This document shows, in pieces, positions 1 to 7,247 of a stretch of 9,356 bases of DNA. Position 1 is the first letter of the stretch. The number at the start of each line of letters is the position of its first letter. Location: the NCBI GenBank assembly GCA_964552055.1, contig CAZKFL010000048.1:1-9356 (forward strand), written 5' to 3'. Under the pieces are notes generated by a model that was given only the letters and a program-made list of their open reading frames with translations, was not told the origin of the DNA and ran no database searches. Made by a program: the position numbers and the translations under genes. Source of the DNA: VGMD01 sp964552055. GTDB taxonomy: Bacteria; Chlamydiota; Chlamydiia; Chlamydiales; 2-12-FULL-49-11.

Positions 1-25
1 CGCAAAGACGCAAAGGAGCGCAAAG
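1..25. repeat. CGCAAAG short repeat, three copies
   Basis: The heptamer CGCAAAG occurs at 1-7, 9-15 and 19-25, separated by 1 and 3 bases, followed by a poly-A stretch. It starts at the window edge, so the array may continue to the left. I associate CGCAAAG-type arrays with dispersed intergenic repeats in several bacterial phyla, but that is memory and not shown here. The rest of 26-83 is AT-rich with no gene I can support. Confidence 0.6.
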
Positions 26-83
26 AAAAAAAGTTTTTAATTTTATGTAATACAGATATCCAATCAGCATTTTAAGACAGCTT

Positions 84-112
84 CTTAGAGCCTGATTAAA
101 ACAGGCTCTAAG
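84..112 (-). terminator. Perfect 11-bp hairpin at the end of the kinase gene
   Basis: CTTAGAGCCTG (84-94) and CAGGCTCTAAG (102-112) are exact reverse complements around a 7-nt AT-only loop. The TAG stop codon of the kinase (108-110) lies inside the stem arm. It is the natural place for the cyclase-kinase transcript to end. However, the minus-strand sequence beyond the stem begins AAGCTGTCTTAAAATG and has no run of T, so this is not a textbook intrinsic terminator. It could instead block 3' exonucleases or mark the edge of a repeat. Confidence 0.5.
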
Positions 113-1259
113 ATCTGAGGAAGCTCATGTGAAAGGTTGTGCCCACTTGAGGCTCTGATGTAACCCAGATCTTGGCATCGTGCTTGTCCATGATGATCTT
201 AACTATGGAAAGGCCAATGCCGGCGCCACCTAGTCTGCGTGAATGAGTTTTATCAACGGTATAGAATCTGTCAAAAATTCGACCCCATGACTCTTTGGGA
301 ATTCCAAATCCTTTGTCTTCAATTTGGAGGTAGACTTCATCAGGACGACCTTCAATAATCATTTTAATTTTTGCTGGTTTTGGGGAATATTTAACGCAGT
401 TTTTCAAAATATTAATAAAGGCTAAACTTAAGAGGGTCTCTTCTCCAAGAATTTGGATCTCTTCTTCATTATATAATTGTTCAATTTCAATTTCAGGATG
501 GAGCGCTAAAATCTGTGTGGCAGATTCATCTAATATTGCAATAAGGTCACAAGGGAGAAGGGTAAGTGGACCGCTATTTTCTAAATCAGCAAGTGTCAAA
601 AGATTTTTTACTAAGCTTTCCATTCTTTCACAATTTCGAATGATTTTCTCAAGTATCGATTCATACATTCCTTCTGTCACTTCTTCCAGGTCTTTCAGTG
701 TTTCTGCAAATCCCCGAATGATTGTCACAGGCGTCCTAAGCTCATGCGAAGCATTGGCAATAAACTCTTTTCCGACTTCCAGTATTTTTTGTTCATTGGA
801 GCAATCTTTTAATAATAAAATGACACCTTCTGCCTTTGGAATGGGAATTGCAATCAACTCAAAATGTATCTTAAGAAGCTCATTTAACGCGACATGAGAA
901 TGAGCTCTCTCTCTGTCATGCAATACTTTTTCAATTAATTTTTTAGATGGAATCGCAAGATCTTTTACCGCGGCCTCTTTAATCTCGGGGTATTCTTTTC
1001 CAAGAATTTTATCGCGAGATATGCCGAGAAGCCCGAGCGCCTTAGTGTTGATATAAGAAATTCTGCCCCCACCATCGACAGTAATAGCCCCTTCTTCCAA
1101 ATTTTCAAAAAGGGCTTGCTTTTCTGCTCGTAATAGATCCGCACCTTTCGCAAAAAGAGAAGCTCTGTCAGACATTTCAAGAAAATTTCGTTTCAACCCT
1201 CTAATATAAAAAAAGAGAACGATTGCAATTGCCGTAGTTACCCAAAGAAAAAGCTCCAT
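108..1259 (-). CDS. PhoR-like membrane sensor histidine kinase with PAS domain
   Basis: A two-component sensor kinase of 383 aa that should autophosphorylate on histidine and pass phosphate to a response regulator. Numbered from the chosen ATG, a single N-terminal membrane helix (about 2-21) is followed by a PAS-like segment (about 48-100). The HisKA H-box carries SHELRTP with His172, and the ATPase has the N-box (N283/N287), G1 box DKGFG (from D315), an F-box with FDRFY, and the G2 box GGAGIGL (344-350). All catalytic motifs are intact. With one helix and no periplasmic domain it resembles PhoR-type kinases. I prefer the ATG at 1259, 10 nt after the cyclase stop. A TTG at 1280 would add seven residues and overlap the cyclase. 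The ribosome site is weak, suggesting translational coupling to the cyclase. No response regulator lies in the window, so the partner is unknown. The last 40 codons are enriched in C-ending codons. Confidence 0.9.
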   Translation of the reverse strand: MELFLWVTTAIAIVLFFYIRGLKRNFLEMSDRASLFAKGADLLRAEKQALFENLEEGAITVDGGGRISYINTKALGLLGISRDKILGKEYPEIKEAAVKDLAIPSKKLIEKVLHDRERAHSHVALNELLKIHFELIAIPIPKAEGVILLLKDCSNEQKILEVGKEFIANASHELRTPVTIIRGFAETLKDLEEVTEGMYESILEKIIRNCERMESLVKNLLTLADLENSGPLTLLPCDLIAILDESATQILALHPEIEIEQLYNEEEIQILGEETLLSLAFINILKNCVKYSPKPAKIKMIIEGRPDEVYLQIEDKGFGIPKESWGRIFDRFYTVDKTHSRRLGGAGIGLSIVKIIMDKHDAKIWVTSEPQVGTTFHMSFLRS

Positions 1260-1269
1260 AGGCTTTAAG

Positions 1270-3651
1270 TTATACCACAACTCTAAATAGCCGGATAGGT
1301 TTTGAAATTCCTTTAAACTCTACAGGTGATAAGGGGTCCACAGAAACATTTTCAAAAACCTTAGGAGATTGTAAAGTTTCTTCTGTAATTAAAATCTCCA
1401 TCCCCTTTGCATGATCTGCAATTCGAGAAGCAAGATTGACGTTATGGCCGAGAACTGTATAACTTAAATGATTATCCGCGCCAATATTTCCAGCTATCAC
1501 CTGACCTGTATGAATACTAATACCAATGGATAAAGGGAGTAATTTTCTACTTTCACGCGCTACATTCCATTCCCGCAAAACATCAATCATTATTTTAGCG
1601 CACATAACAGCCTCGAAAGCAGGAGTCTCTGTATCGACAGGAGCGCCAAAAATTGCCATGATCTCATCACCTATATACTTGTCAATCACACCTCTATGCT
1701 CATCAACGACTTTCGAGAGTACTGTAAGACAACTGTTAAGCATTTCAAGAACTTCATGTGGAGGTAACTTTTCGGAAATTTGCGTAAAATTCCGAATATC
1801 AGCAAAAAGAATTGTTACCTCTCTTACCTCGCCCCCAAGCTGAACACCATCTCTAAGAATTTTATTGGCAATCTCTTTTGAAACAACCTTATCAAGTAGC
1901 GCTCTTACTTTGACCCCCTCTCTCATTTCGAGAACCATCTGATCAAAGGCTCCACATAATATGCCGATCTCATCACTGCGCTTTTTATACCTTTCAGGGA
2001 TATGAACTCCCTCTAAATGACCCGCTGCAACAAGCTTAGTTGTTTCTGCAAGATCGGAAAGAGGTGCTATCCCTCTTTTAAGAATATGATTCAAAGCAAG
2101 CAAAGTAATGAGAATTGCAAGGAAACCTAAACAAATATTTTCCAAAAAAAGCCTTTTTAAGAGCAGAGCAGCTTCTGTATTTAAATTCATAAGCATTTGA
2201 AACACATTTTGTCTAAGCTCCAAGACAAAAACTTGCGTTCCATCTTCAATTATCCCACCTAAGTGAACAAACAAAAACTCTTTTCCTTGTATATTTTTAA
2301 TTACACCCGATTTTTCATGCACAAGATCAAAAAAATTAATTCCGCTCCAGTCTGCCTCATCAGAGATGACTCCATTTTGCTGAAAAAAAACTTGTTTGCC
2401 AGAGTCACTTACAAATAATATATTTCCAGGTATCACAAATGCTAACTGACGGAGCATCTGGTTCATGCTTATACCGAGTGTAAGAGTACCGTATTCAAAT
2501 TGATTTAAAGCATTGTCAAAACTATTAAACACCATAGTTTTCGTAAAATAAACACCATTTTTATTCTCAATACTGACTACTTGAGAGCTTTCTTCAAAGC
2601 AAAAATCCTCACCTTTCGGATCACATTTATGAGAAAATGGAATCAGATCTTTCTGCACAATTTCATTCATTAGTATTCCAACTACAGGATATGAATCACT
2701 ATCGACCAAAAGATCACTTTTTTTTAGGCTGCACAATCCCTTTGGAGCGAGTTTTTCTAAAGGATTAAAGTTCCAAATTCCCGAACCAAAGAGCTGGCCA
2801 ATCTCCCAAATTAATTGATTTTGCTCATACCTTAAACTCCATGCATCCTTTAAAGCATTCTCAGAAGTTTTTTTATACAACTTTCCATGAATCCATTTCT
2901 CTAGACTCACTTCATTCATTAATATGGATATAAGATCTTCATTCTCTTTTAATTTTTGCTGCACGATTTTAATCGATTCAATGGCATTACTCATTAATTG
3001 CATGTATTCCACATGCCCAATAACAGCATACGAATCTAGCGGATTTGTCTTCCAATTTGTTTTTTTTACACTCAAATTACTTGGATCAATCTCTAAAAGA
3101 TCACTCACTGTAAATAAAAGAAACTCTTCATTTTTATTAGAACCTGCATCTTTCCAATACGGCACACCGATATAGGCAATAGCGCTTCCACTTTTGTTAC
3201 GAGTTACAATCACTTTAAGAGTTGAATCAACAGGAATGAAGGTATAGCTTTCTAAATTTGGCGGCCTTACAACAATTGACGATGCTAATTTATCACCATC
3301 TGTCGTCTGAATCAAATCAATCCAAGTATTATTCAAGAGGAGTTTAGTCGATTCTTCAAAATGATTTGCATATTGACTATAATTTCCTGGCAGCAATCGA
3401 TCTTCGACCCATTTCAACTCACCAATCTTATTAAAAATTGCCTGAATTTGACTATCCATCTGAATCATTGAGATATTCAAATACTCTAAAATATCATGCC
3501 TCTTATCAAAATCAAGCTTCTTAACAAAAGCGCCAATTTCTTCTGTAGACCCTCTAATTGCCTTCTCAATCTCGATATAGCGAAGCCCAACGATCCCAAA
3601 AATGGTCACGCTAAAAAGAATCGCAATCAAAACAAAGATTTTTACCCTCAT
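1270..3651 (-). CDS. Membrane class III adenylate cyclase with HAMP domain
   Basis: Probably makes cAMP from ATP in response to an external signal; 793 aa from the chosen start. A signal-anchor helix (about 4-24) and a second helix (about 505-524) flank a roughly 480-residue extracytoplasmic sensor region with three cysteines (307, 343, 351). A HAMP linker (about 525-579) leads to a class III catalytic domain (about 607-780). Metal ligands are Asp618 in FADIRNF and Asp662 in KYIGDEIM. Transition-state residues are Asn740 and Arg744 in VNLASR. The base-selecting pair reads as Lys658 and Thr733, the Lys/Thr combination of class IIIb adenylate cyclases, so cAMP is favoured over cGMP. The ATG at 3651 has AGAG five bases upstream and leads straight into the helix. 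An upstream ATG at 3690 has no ribosome site. The kinase follows 10 nt downstream. The sensor ligand is not recognisable. Confidence 0.9.
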   Translation of the reverse strand: MRVKIFVLIAILFSVTIFGIVGLRYIEIEKAIRGSTEEIGAFVKKLDFDKRHDILEYLNISMIQMDSQIQAIFNKIGELKWVEDRLLPGNYSQYANHFEESTKLLLNNTWIDLIQTTDGDKLASSIVVRPPNLESYTFIPVDSTLKVIVTRNKSGSAIAYIGVPYWKDAGSNKNEEFLLFTVSDLLEIDPSNLSVKKTNWKTNPLDSYAVIGHVEYMQLMSNAIESIKIVQQKLKENEDLISILMNEVSLEKWIHGKLYKKTSENALKDAWSLRYEQNQLIWEIGQLFGSGIWNFNPLEKLAPKGLCSLKKSDLLVDSDSYPVVGILMNEIVQKDLIPFSHKCDPKGEDFCFEESSQVVSIENKNGVYFTKTMVFNSFDNALNQFEYGTLTLGISMNQMLRQLAFVIPGNILFVSDSGKQVFFQQNGVISDEADWSGINFFDLVHEKSGVIKNIQGKEFLFVHLGGIIEDGTQVFVLELRQNVFQMLMNLNTEAALLLKRLFLENICLGFLAILITLLALNHILKRGIAPLSDLAETTKLVAAGHLEGVHIPERYKKRSDEIGILCGAFDQMVLEMREGVKVRALLDKVVSKEIANKILRDGVQLGGEVREVTILFADIRNFTQISEKLPPHEVLEMLNSCLTVLSKVVDEHRGVIDKYIGDEIMAIFGAPVDTETPAFEAVMCAKIMIDVLREWNVARESRKLLPLSIGISIHTGQVIAGNIGADNHLSYTVLGHNVNLASRIADHAKGMEILITEETLQSPKVFENVSVDPLSPVEFKGISKPIRLFRVVV

Positions 3652-3741
3652 ACACACTCTAGTATTATCTTTGAGAAATATATGCATCATAATTTTGTCA
3701 AATAAGTTTCAGTATATTGAAATTTTTCGTACAATAAAAAA
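3652..3741. promoter_or_regulatory. Divergent promoter region between cyclase and murA
   Basis: The 90-bp AT-rich gap between two divergent genes must hold both promoters. On the minus strand there is a perfect TTGACA (3696-3701), but the nearest -10-like hexamers are badly spaced: TATATT at 3677-3682 (13 bp) and GATAAT at 3664-3669 (26 bp). On the plus strand TACAAT (3730-3735) ends 6 nt before the murA ATG and has no good -35. murA has no visible Shine-Dalgarno sequence, so its message may be nearly leaderless. The exact promoters are not resolved. Confidence 0.35.
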
Positions 3742-5091
3742 ATGGAGACTTTGAAGATTTGTGGCGGCACGCCATTAAAGGGAACGGTTAAAGCATCAGG
3801 CGCAAAAAATGCGATTACTAAGATGCTTGTGGCATCTCTGATTTCTGATAAAAAGTGCATATTTCATAATGTTCCAAATATTACTGAGGTCGAAGTCACA
3901 GTTGAGCTTTGCAAAGAAATTGGCGCTCATGTTGAATGGGATAGAACAGAAAAAACACTAGAAATTATCACCAAAGAATTAAAAACAACTTACATTCCAC
4001 AAAGATTTTCAGGATCGAATCGAATTCCTATTTTAATGATTGGGGCGCTTCTTGGAAGAACGGATGAAGATATTGTTGTGCCAACTGTCGGAGGCTGCAA
4101 TATCGGAAAGCGGCCGATTACCTTCCATATTGACGCCCTACGTAAACTCGGCGCAGAAATTGAATACAGAGATATGAAAAAAGATGGTGCCTATTTCGCT
4201 CACGCGCATAAGGGATTACAAGGATGCGTTTTAGAGCTTCCCTATCCATCTGTCGGCGCAACTGAAAATTGTATCATGGCAGCTTGCAGAGCAAAAGGAA
4301 CTACCATCATTAAAAACGCTGCAATTGAATGCGAAATCATGGACTTGATTTTCTTTTTGCAAAAGCTTGGCGTAAATATCTATGTAGATGTAAACAGAAC
4401 TATTTGCATTCAAGAAACCAAAACATTTTTTGATGTAGAACACACAGTTATCTCCGATAGAATCGAAGCTGCATCACTTGGAATGGCAGCAATTAGCACA
4501 AAAGGGAAAGTCTTTGTTGAAGGCGCCAAACAAGAGCATATGCTCACCTTCCTCAATAAACTCCGCGAAATTAACGGAGGCTTTCGAGTCTTTGATACCG
4601 GCATCGAATTTTTCTACCAAGGTCCCCTGATTGGCGGGATTCATATCGAAACAGACATTCACCCTGGCTTTATGACCGACTGGCAGCAACCCTTTGCAGT
4701 CCTCCTCACCCAAGCTGAAGGGTCCTCGATTATCCACGAAACCGTCTATGAAAATCGATTCGGTTACACCCAAACCCTAAATGAAATGGGCGCCGATATC
4801 GCAAGCTTCACCCAATGCCTCGGCGGTAGATGCTGCCGTTTTGCTGCCCAAAACTTCGCCCACTCAGTCGTTATCAAGGGCCCTACCCCCCTAAAAGCCA
4901 AATCCGTCGCAGTCCCCGACCTCAGAGCCGGCTTTGCCTACGTTATGGCCGCGCTCATCGCAGACGGCGAGTCGATCCTCACAAACCTCCACTACCTAGA
5001 TAGAGGTTACGAGTCCCTGGAAGAAAAGCTCTCCTCCCTAGGCGCAAACATCCAGCGCACCTACCTTGAAGTTGAAGCTCTCATCAACTAA
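3742..5091 (+). CDS. murA: UDP-N-acetylglucosamine 1-carboxyvinyltransferase (MurA), divergent subgroup
   Basis: Transfers enolpyruvate from PEP to UDP-GlcNAc, the first committed cytoplasmic step of peptidoglycan synthesis. Family residues are present: Lys22-Asn23 in SGAKN, the catalytic cysteine Cys119 in GGCNIGKRP with Arg124, the catalytic Asp313 in MTDWQQ, Arg339 in ENRF, Arg395 in DLRAG and Arg421 in DRGYE. The start aligns with the usual MurA N-terminus, so the ATG at 3742 is firm. At 449 aa it is about 30 longer than typical MurA (about 420). The extra length includes a cysteine-rich stretch near 359-365. Motifs such as NRIPILMIG, HPGFMTDWQQP and CLGG-CCRF differ from classical MurA and recall a second MurA type I remember from actinobacteria, so it may be a paralogue and not the only MurA. 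C-ending codons rise from 11% to about 55% toward the 3' end. No hairpin terminator follows. Confidence 0.9.
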   Translation: METLKICGGTPLKGTVKASGAKNAITKMLVASLISDKKCIFHNVPNITEVEVTVELCKEIGAHVEWDRTEKTLEIITKELKTTYIPQRFSGSNRIPILMIGALLGRTDEDIVVPTVGGCNIGKRPITFHIDALRKLGAEIEYRDMKKDGAYFAHAHKGLQGCVLELPYPSVGATENCIMAACRAKGTTIIKNAAIECEIMDLIFFLQKLGVNIYVDVNRTICIQETKTFFDVEHTVISDRIEAASLGMAAISTKGKVFVEGAKQEHMLTFLNKLREINGGFRVFDTGIEFFYQGPLIGGIHIETDIHPGFMTDWQQPFAVLLTQAEGSSIIHETVYENRFGYTQTLNEMGADIASFTQCLGGRCCRFAAQNFAHSVVIKGPTPLKAKSVAVPDLRAGFAYVMAALIADGESILTNLHYLDRGYESLEEKLSSLGANIQRTYLEVEALIN

Positions 5092-5122
5092 TTATTTAAG
5101 ATTCCTTTATAAGTTCCCCGCT

Positions 5123-5131
5123 TGATATAAT
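5123..5131 (+). promoter_or_regulatory. Extended -10 promoter for the CHLPS hydrolase gene
   Basis: TGATATAAT contains a consensus TATAAT (5126-5131) preceded by TG one base upstream, an extended -10 element that does not need a strong -35. Only a poor TTCCTT (5102-5107) lies at -35 distance. Transcription would begin near 5138, giving a leader of about 25 nt that holds AGGGA (5155-5159), correctly spaced for the ATG at 5164. It lies in the 72-bp gap after murA and would drive the hydrolase and epmB. Confidence 0.6.
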
Positions 5132-5163
5132 ACACACAAATCTAAACCTATTTTAGGGAAATT

Positions 5164-6240
5164 ATGTCAACTGTTTCTTTTAGAGATCTATTGCAAGGCG
5201 ATACCGCCTTCTATAATCAAGCCAATTATGTAAAAACTACAACGGCCGAATTTGCAAGCGATACCGCACTACCAGAGCTCAGCTACCGATTCGTTACAAA
5301 GCCTAACAGCTCTGAATACAAGATCATCACAGTGACAAAAAATATATTTCTACTTCCTTATAAGTTCCTTCGCACTCTCATCACTCTCCCTATAGTCCCT
5401 TCGTTATTCCACTCAATAAAATATGCAACAAAGTGTCGTAATTCAGCAAAGATCGATATAGATAGTGTTTGGAAGTATAAACGTCTTACAATAGAAATAG
5501 ACGGATACAAAATTGATGCAATGATTGTAGGTAAAGTAACAACTCTTGCAAACAGAAGATGGATGCTTGCATCCGGTGGTAATGGGGAACTTTATGAGTT
5601 TAGCCTGATTCCGCCCAAGTCAGACGTAATGAATATTCTGGAAAGAACAAATTCCAATGCCCTATTATTTAATTATCCAGGTGTGGGAGCAAGCACAGGC
5701 TTTCCTTCAAGAGAAGCAATTGTAAAAGCGTACCAAGTGATGCTCAAATTCTTAGAAGATCAGGAAAATGGTATGGGAGCAAATCAAATTATTGGTTACG
5801 GCCATTCAATTGGCGGCGCTGTTCAGGGTGAAGCGTTACTCACCCATGAATTAAAAAGAGACATCAAATACGTATTTATTAAGAGCAGAACCTTTTCAGA
5901 TCTTAGTACAGAAGTCTCAAACTTACTTTGCAGGCCCCTTGGCTTTCTAATAAAACTTCTTGGTTGGAATATAGGATCTACTGAGTCATCAAAAAAATTA
6001 ACTGCATGGGAAATCATTCTTCAAACAGCTAACACAAATAAAGCAAAGCATCTTCATGATAGCGCTACTATTGGTAGGGATAAAATCATTCCAACAAAAG
6101 CTACGCTTGCTAAAGCCCTTCTAGATCAGAAAATCACAACAAACAAGATATTTCTAGGCATTCTTGAAGGTCATAATGATGGCCTATTCGCACAGACAAC
6201 TAATGAGCTTGCACGGATAATTCATGAGAGGTTAAGATAA
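5164..6240 (+). CDS. CHLPS/DUF818-family chlamydial alpha/beta hydrolase
   Basis: A 358-aa protein I recognise as the chlamydial CHLPS 43 kDa family (DUF818), an alpha/beta-hydrolase-like family of unknown substrate. The nucleophile elbow is GYGHSIGG with Ser215. A preceding NYPGVGAS (170-177) has the look of the oxyanion-hole loop. His337 in EGHND is the likely catalytic histidine, and Asp299 or Asp306 may complete the triad. The family-like stretches SRTFSDLS (241-248) and LLGWN (265-269) are also visible. A hydrophobic segment (about 61-83) near the N-terminus could associate with membrane; no cleavable signal peptide is evident. AGGGA at 5155-5159 fixes the start. epmB begins 6 nt after the stop, so the two are probably co-transcribed, although no functional link is evident. 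Lipase, esterase or inactive-fold roles remain open. C-ending codons are not enriched at its 3' end. Confidence 0.85.
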   Translation: MSTVSFRDLLQGDTAFYNQANYVKTTTAEFASDTALPELSYRFVTKPNSSEYKIITVTKNIFLLPYKFLRTLITLPIVPSLFHSIKYATKCRNSAKIDIDSVWKYKRLTIEIDGYKIDAMIVGKVTTLANRRWMLASGGNGELYEFSLIPPKSDVMNILERTNSNALLFNYPGVGASTGFPSREAIVKAYQVMLKFLEDQENGMGANQIIGYGHSIGGAVQGEALLTHELKRDIKYVFIKSRTFSDLSTEVSNLLCRPLGFLIKLLGWNIGSTESSKKLTAWEIILQTANTNKAKHLHDSATIGRDKIIPTKATLAKALLDQKITTNKIFLGILEGHNDGLFAQTTNELARIIHERLR

Positions 6241-6246
6241 TCCGCC

Positions 6247-7218
6247 ATGGAAGTAGAATTATGGCGAGAGATACAAAGAAAAAGCTTTTCAAAAATTTCT
6301 GATATAGCTGAGTTTTTAGAGCTTGATGCATCAAATAGGGAAAGACTTTTAGTAAGGCCGGGATTTCCCTTTTTGCTCCCCCGCAGAATTGCAGAGAAAA
6401 TAGACAGAAATAATTTGAACTGCCCTCTTGCGCTGCAATTCTTGCCTTTAAAAGATGAGCTTATACGGACGCAAGGATTTGTAGCAGATCCCACGTGCGA
6501 CGCCTCATTTAAAAAAGAAGGGAAAATCCTTCATAAATATGAGGGAAGGCTTCTTCTTATTACAACAGGTGCCTGCGCCATGCACTGCAGATATTGCTTT
6601 AGACAAAACTTTTCCTATCCAACTGGGGGGGGTCTTTTTTCAAAAGAAATTGAATATATCAAAAATGATTCATCCATTCACGAGGTGATTCTAAGCGGCG
6701 GAGACCCTTTAAGCCTTACAGATAGCGCTCTAGAAAATTTACTAACAGAACTTGGTGCAATTTCCCATCTCAAAATCATAAGATTTCATACAAGATTTCC
6801 GATCGGCATTCCCGAAAGAATTACTCCCTATTTTCTAAAAATTCTCAAGAAAAACCCCAAACAAATCGTCTTTGTACTCCACGCAAACCATATGAAGGAA
6901 TTTGATACAGAAATTTTTAAAGCCCTAAAAAAAATCCAATTGATCGGAATACCCGTACTTTGCCAATCCGTTCTCCTAAAAGAAATCAATGACAACCTGC
7001 CCGCATTAAAAGATCTCTTTCTTGGCCTTGCCGCAAATGGCGTCCTCCCCTACTACCTCCACGGCCTCGACCAAGTCCTTGGCACCGCCCACTTCAATGT
7101 CCCCAAAGCTCGCGGTCTCAACTTAATAGAAGAGCTTCGCAAATGCATTCCTGGCTATGCCTTGCCCCGATATGTCCAAGAAATTCCACACGCCCCCTAC
7201 AAGACCCCCTTTATCTAA
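6247..7218 (+). CDS. epmB: EF-P lysine 2,3-aminomutase (EpmB/YjeK type, KamA family)
   Basis: Radical-SAM, PLP-dependent enzyme expected to convert (S)-alpha-lysine to (R)-beta-lysine for attachment to elongation factor P by EpmA, which helps ribosomes through polyproline. The [4Fe-4S] motif CxxxCxxC is Cys110, Cys114 and Cys117 in ACAMHCRYCF. GGDP (151-154) belongs to the SAM-binding region. Lys319 in PYKTP matches the PLP lysine near the C-terminus. At 323 aa it lacks the long C-terminal region of catabolic lysine aminomutases (about 416 aa) and matches EpmB length. That identification is by length and motif; neither EF-P nor EpmA lies in the window. It starts 6 nt after the hydrolase stop; GAGAGG (6226-6231) is 15 nt upstream, rather far for a ribosome site. 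A run of eight G (6625-6632) sits in the coding sequence, and the last 65 codons are very C-rich at third positions. Confidence 0.85.
   Translation: MEVELWREIQRKSFSKISDIAEFLELDASNRERLLVRPGFPFLLPRRIAEKIDRNNLNCPLALQFLPLKDELIRTQGFVADPTCDASFKKEGKILHKYEGRLLLITTGACAMHCRYCFRQNFSYPTGGGLFSKEIEYIKNDSSIHEVILSGGDPLSLTDSALENLLTELGAISHLKIIRFHTRFPIGIPERITPYFLKILKKNPKQIVFVLHANHMKEFDTEIFKALKKIQLIGIPVLCQSVLLKEINDNLPALKDLFLGLAANGVLPYYLHGLDQVLGTAHFNVPKARGLNLIEELRKCIPGYALPRYVQEIPHAPYKTPFI
6625..6632 (+). repeat. Eight-G homopolymer inside epmB
   Basis: Eight consecutive G encode part of three glycines (127-129), just after the iron-sulfur motif, and are followed by TC and six T. Tracts of this kind are slippage-prone, and any length change not a multiple of three would truncate the enzyme. 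Homopolymer G/C tracts vary phase in some chlamydial outer-membrane genes. For a housekeeping modification enzyme this would be unexpected. The frame is intact here. Confidence 0.6.
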
Positions 7219-7247
7219 AATGTTGCCAAAATCATAGATGATTGTTA

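Noticed and set aside
517..897. Open frame of 126 codons on the plus strand
   Set aside because: It lies wholly opposite the kinase, whose PAS and HisKA motifs are unmistakable; its serine- and phenylalanine-rich product is a typical antisense shadow.
1260..1280. TTG start at 1280 for the kinase, overlapping the cyclase
   Set aside because: Purines abut the TTG with no spacing for a ribosome site; the ATG at 1259 begins directly at the membrane helix.
3652..3690. ATG at 3690 as the cyclase start
   Set aside because: No ribosome site; it adds 13 residues before the positively charged signal anchor. It cannot be excluded without start-site data.
5092..5122. Intrinsic terminator after murA
   Set aside because: I find no stable stem followed by a T-run in this gap; termination may be Rho-dependent or absent.
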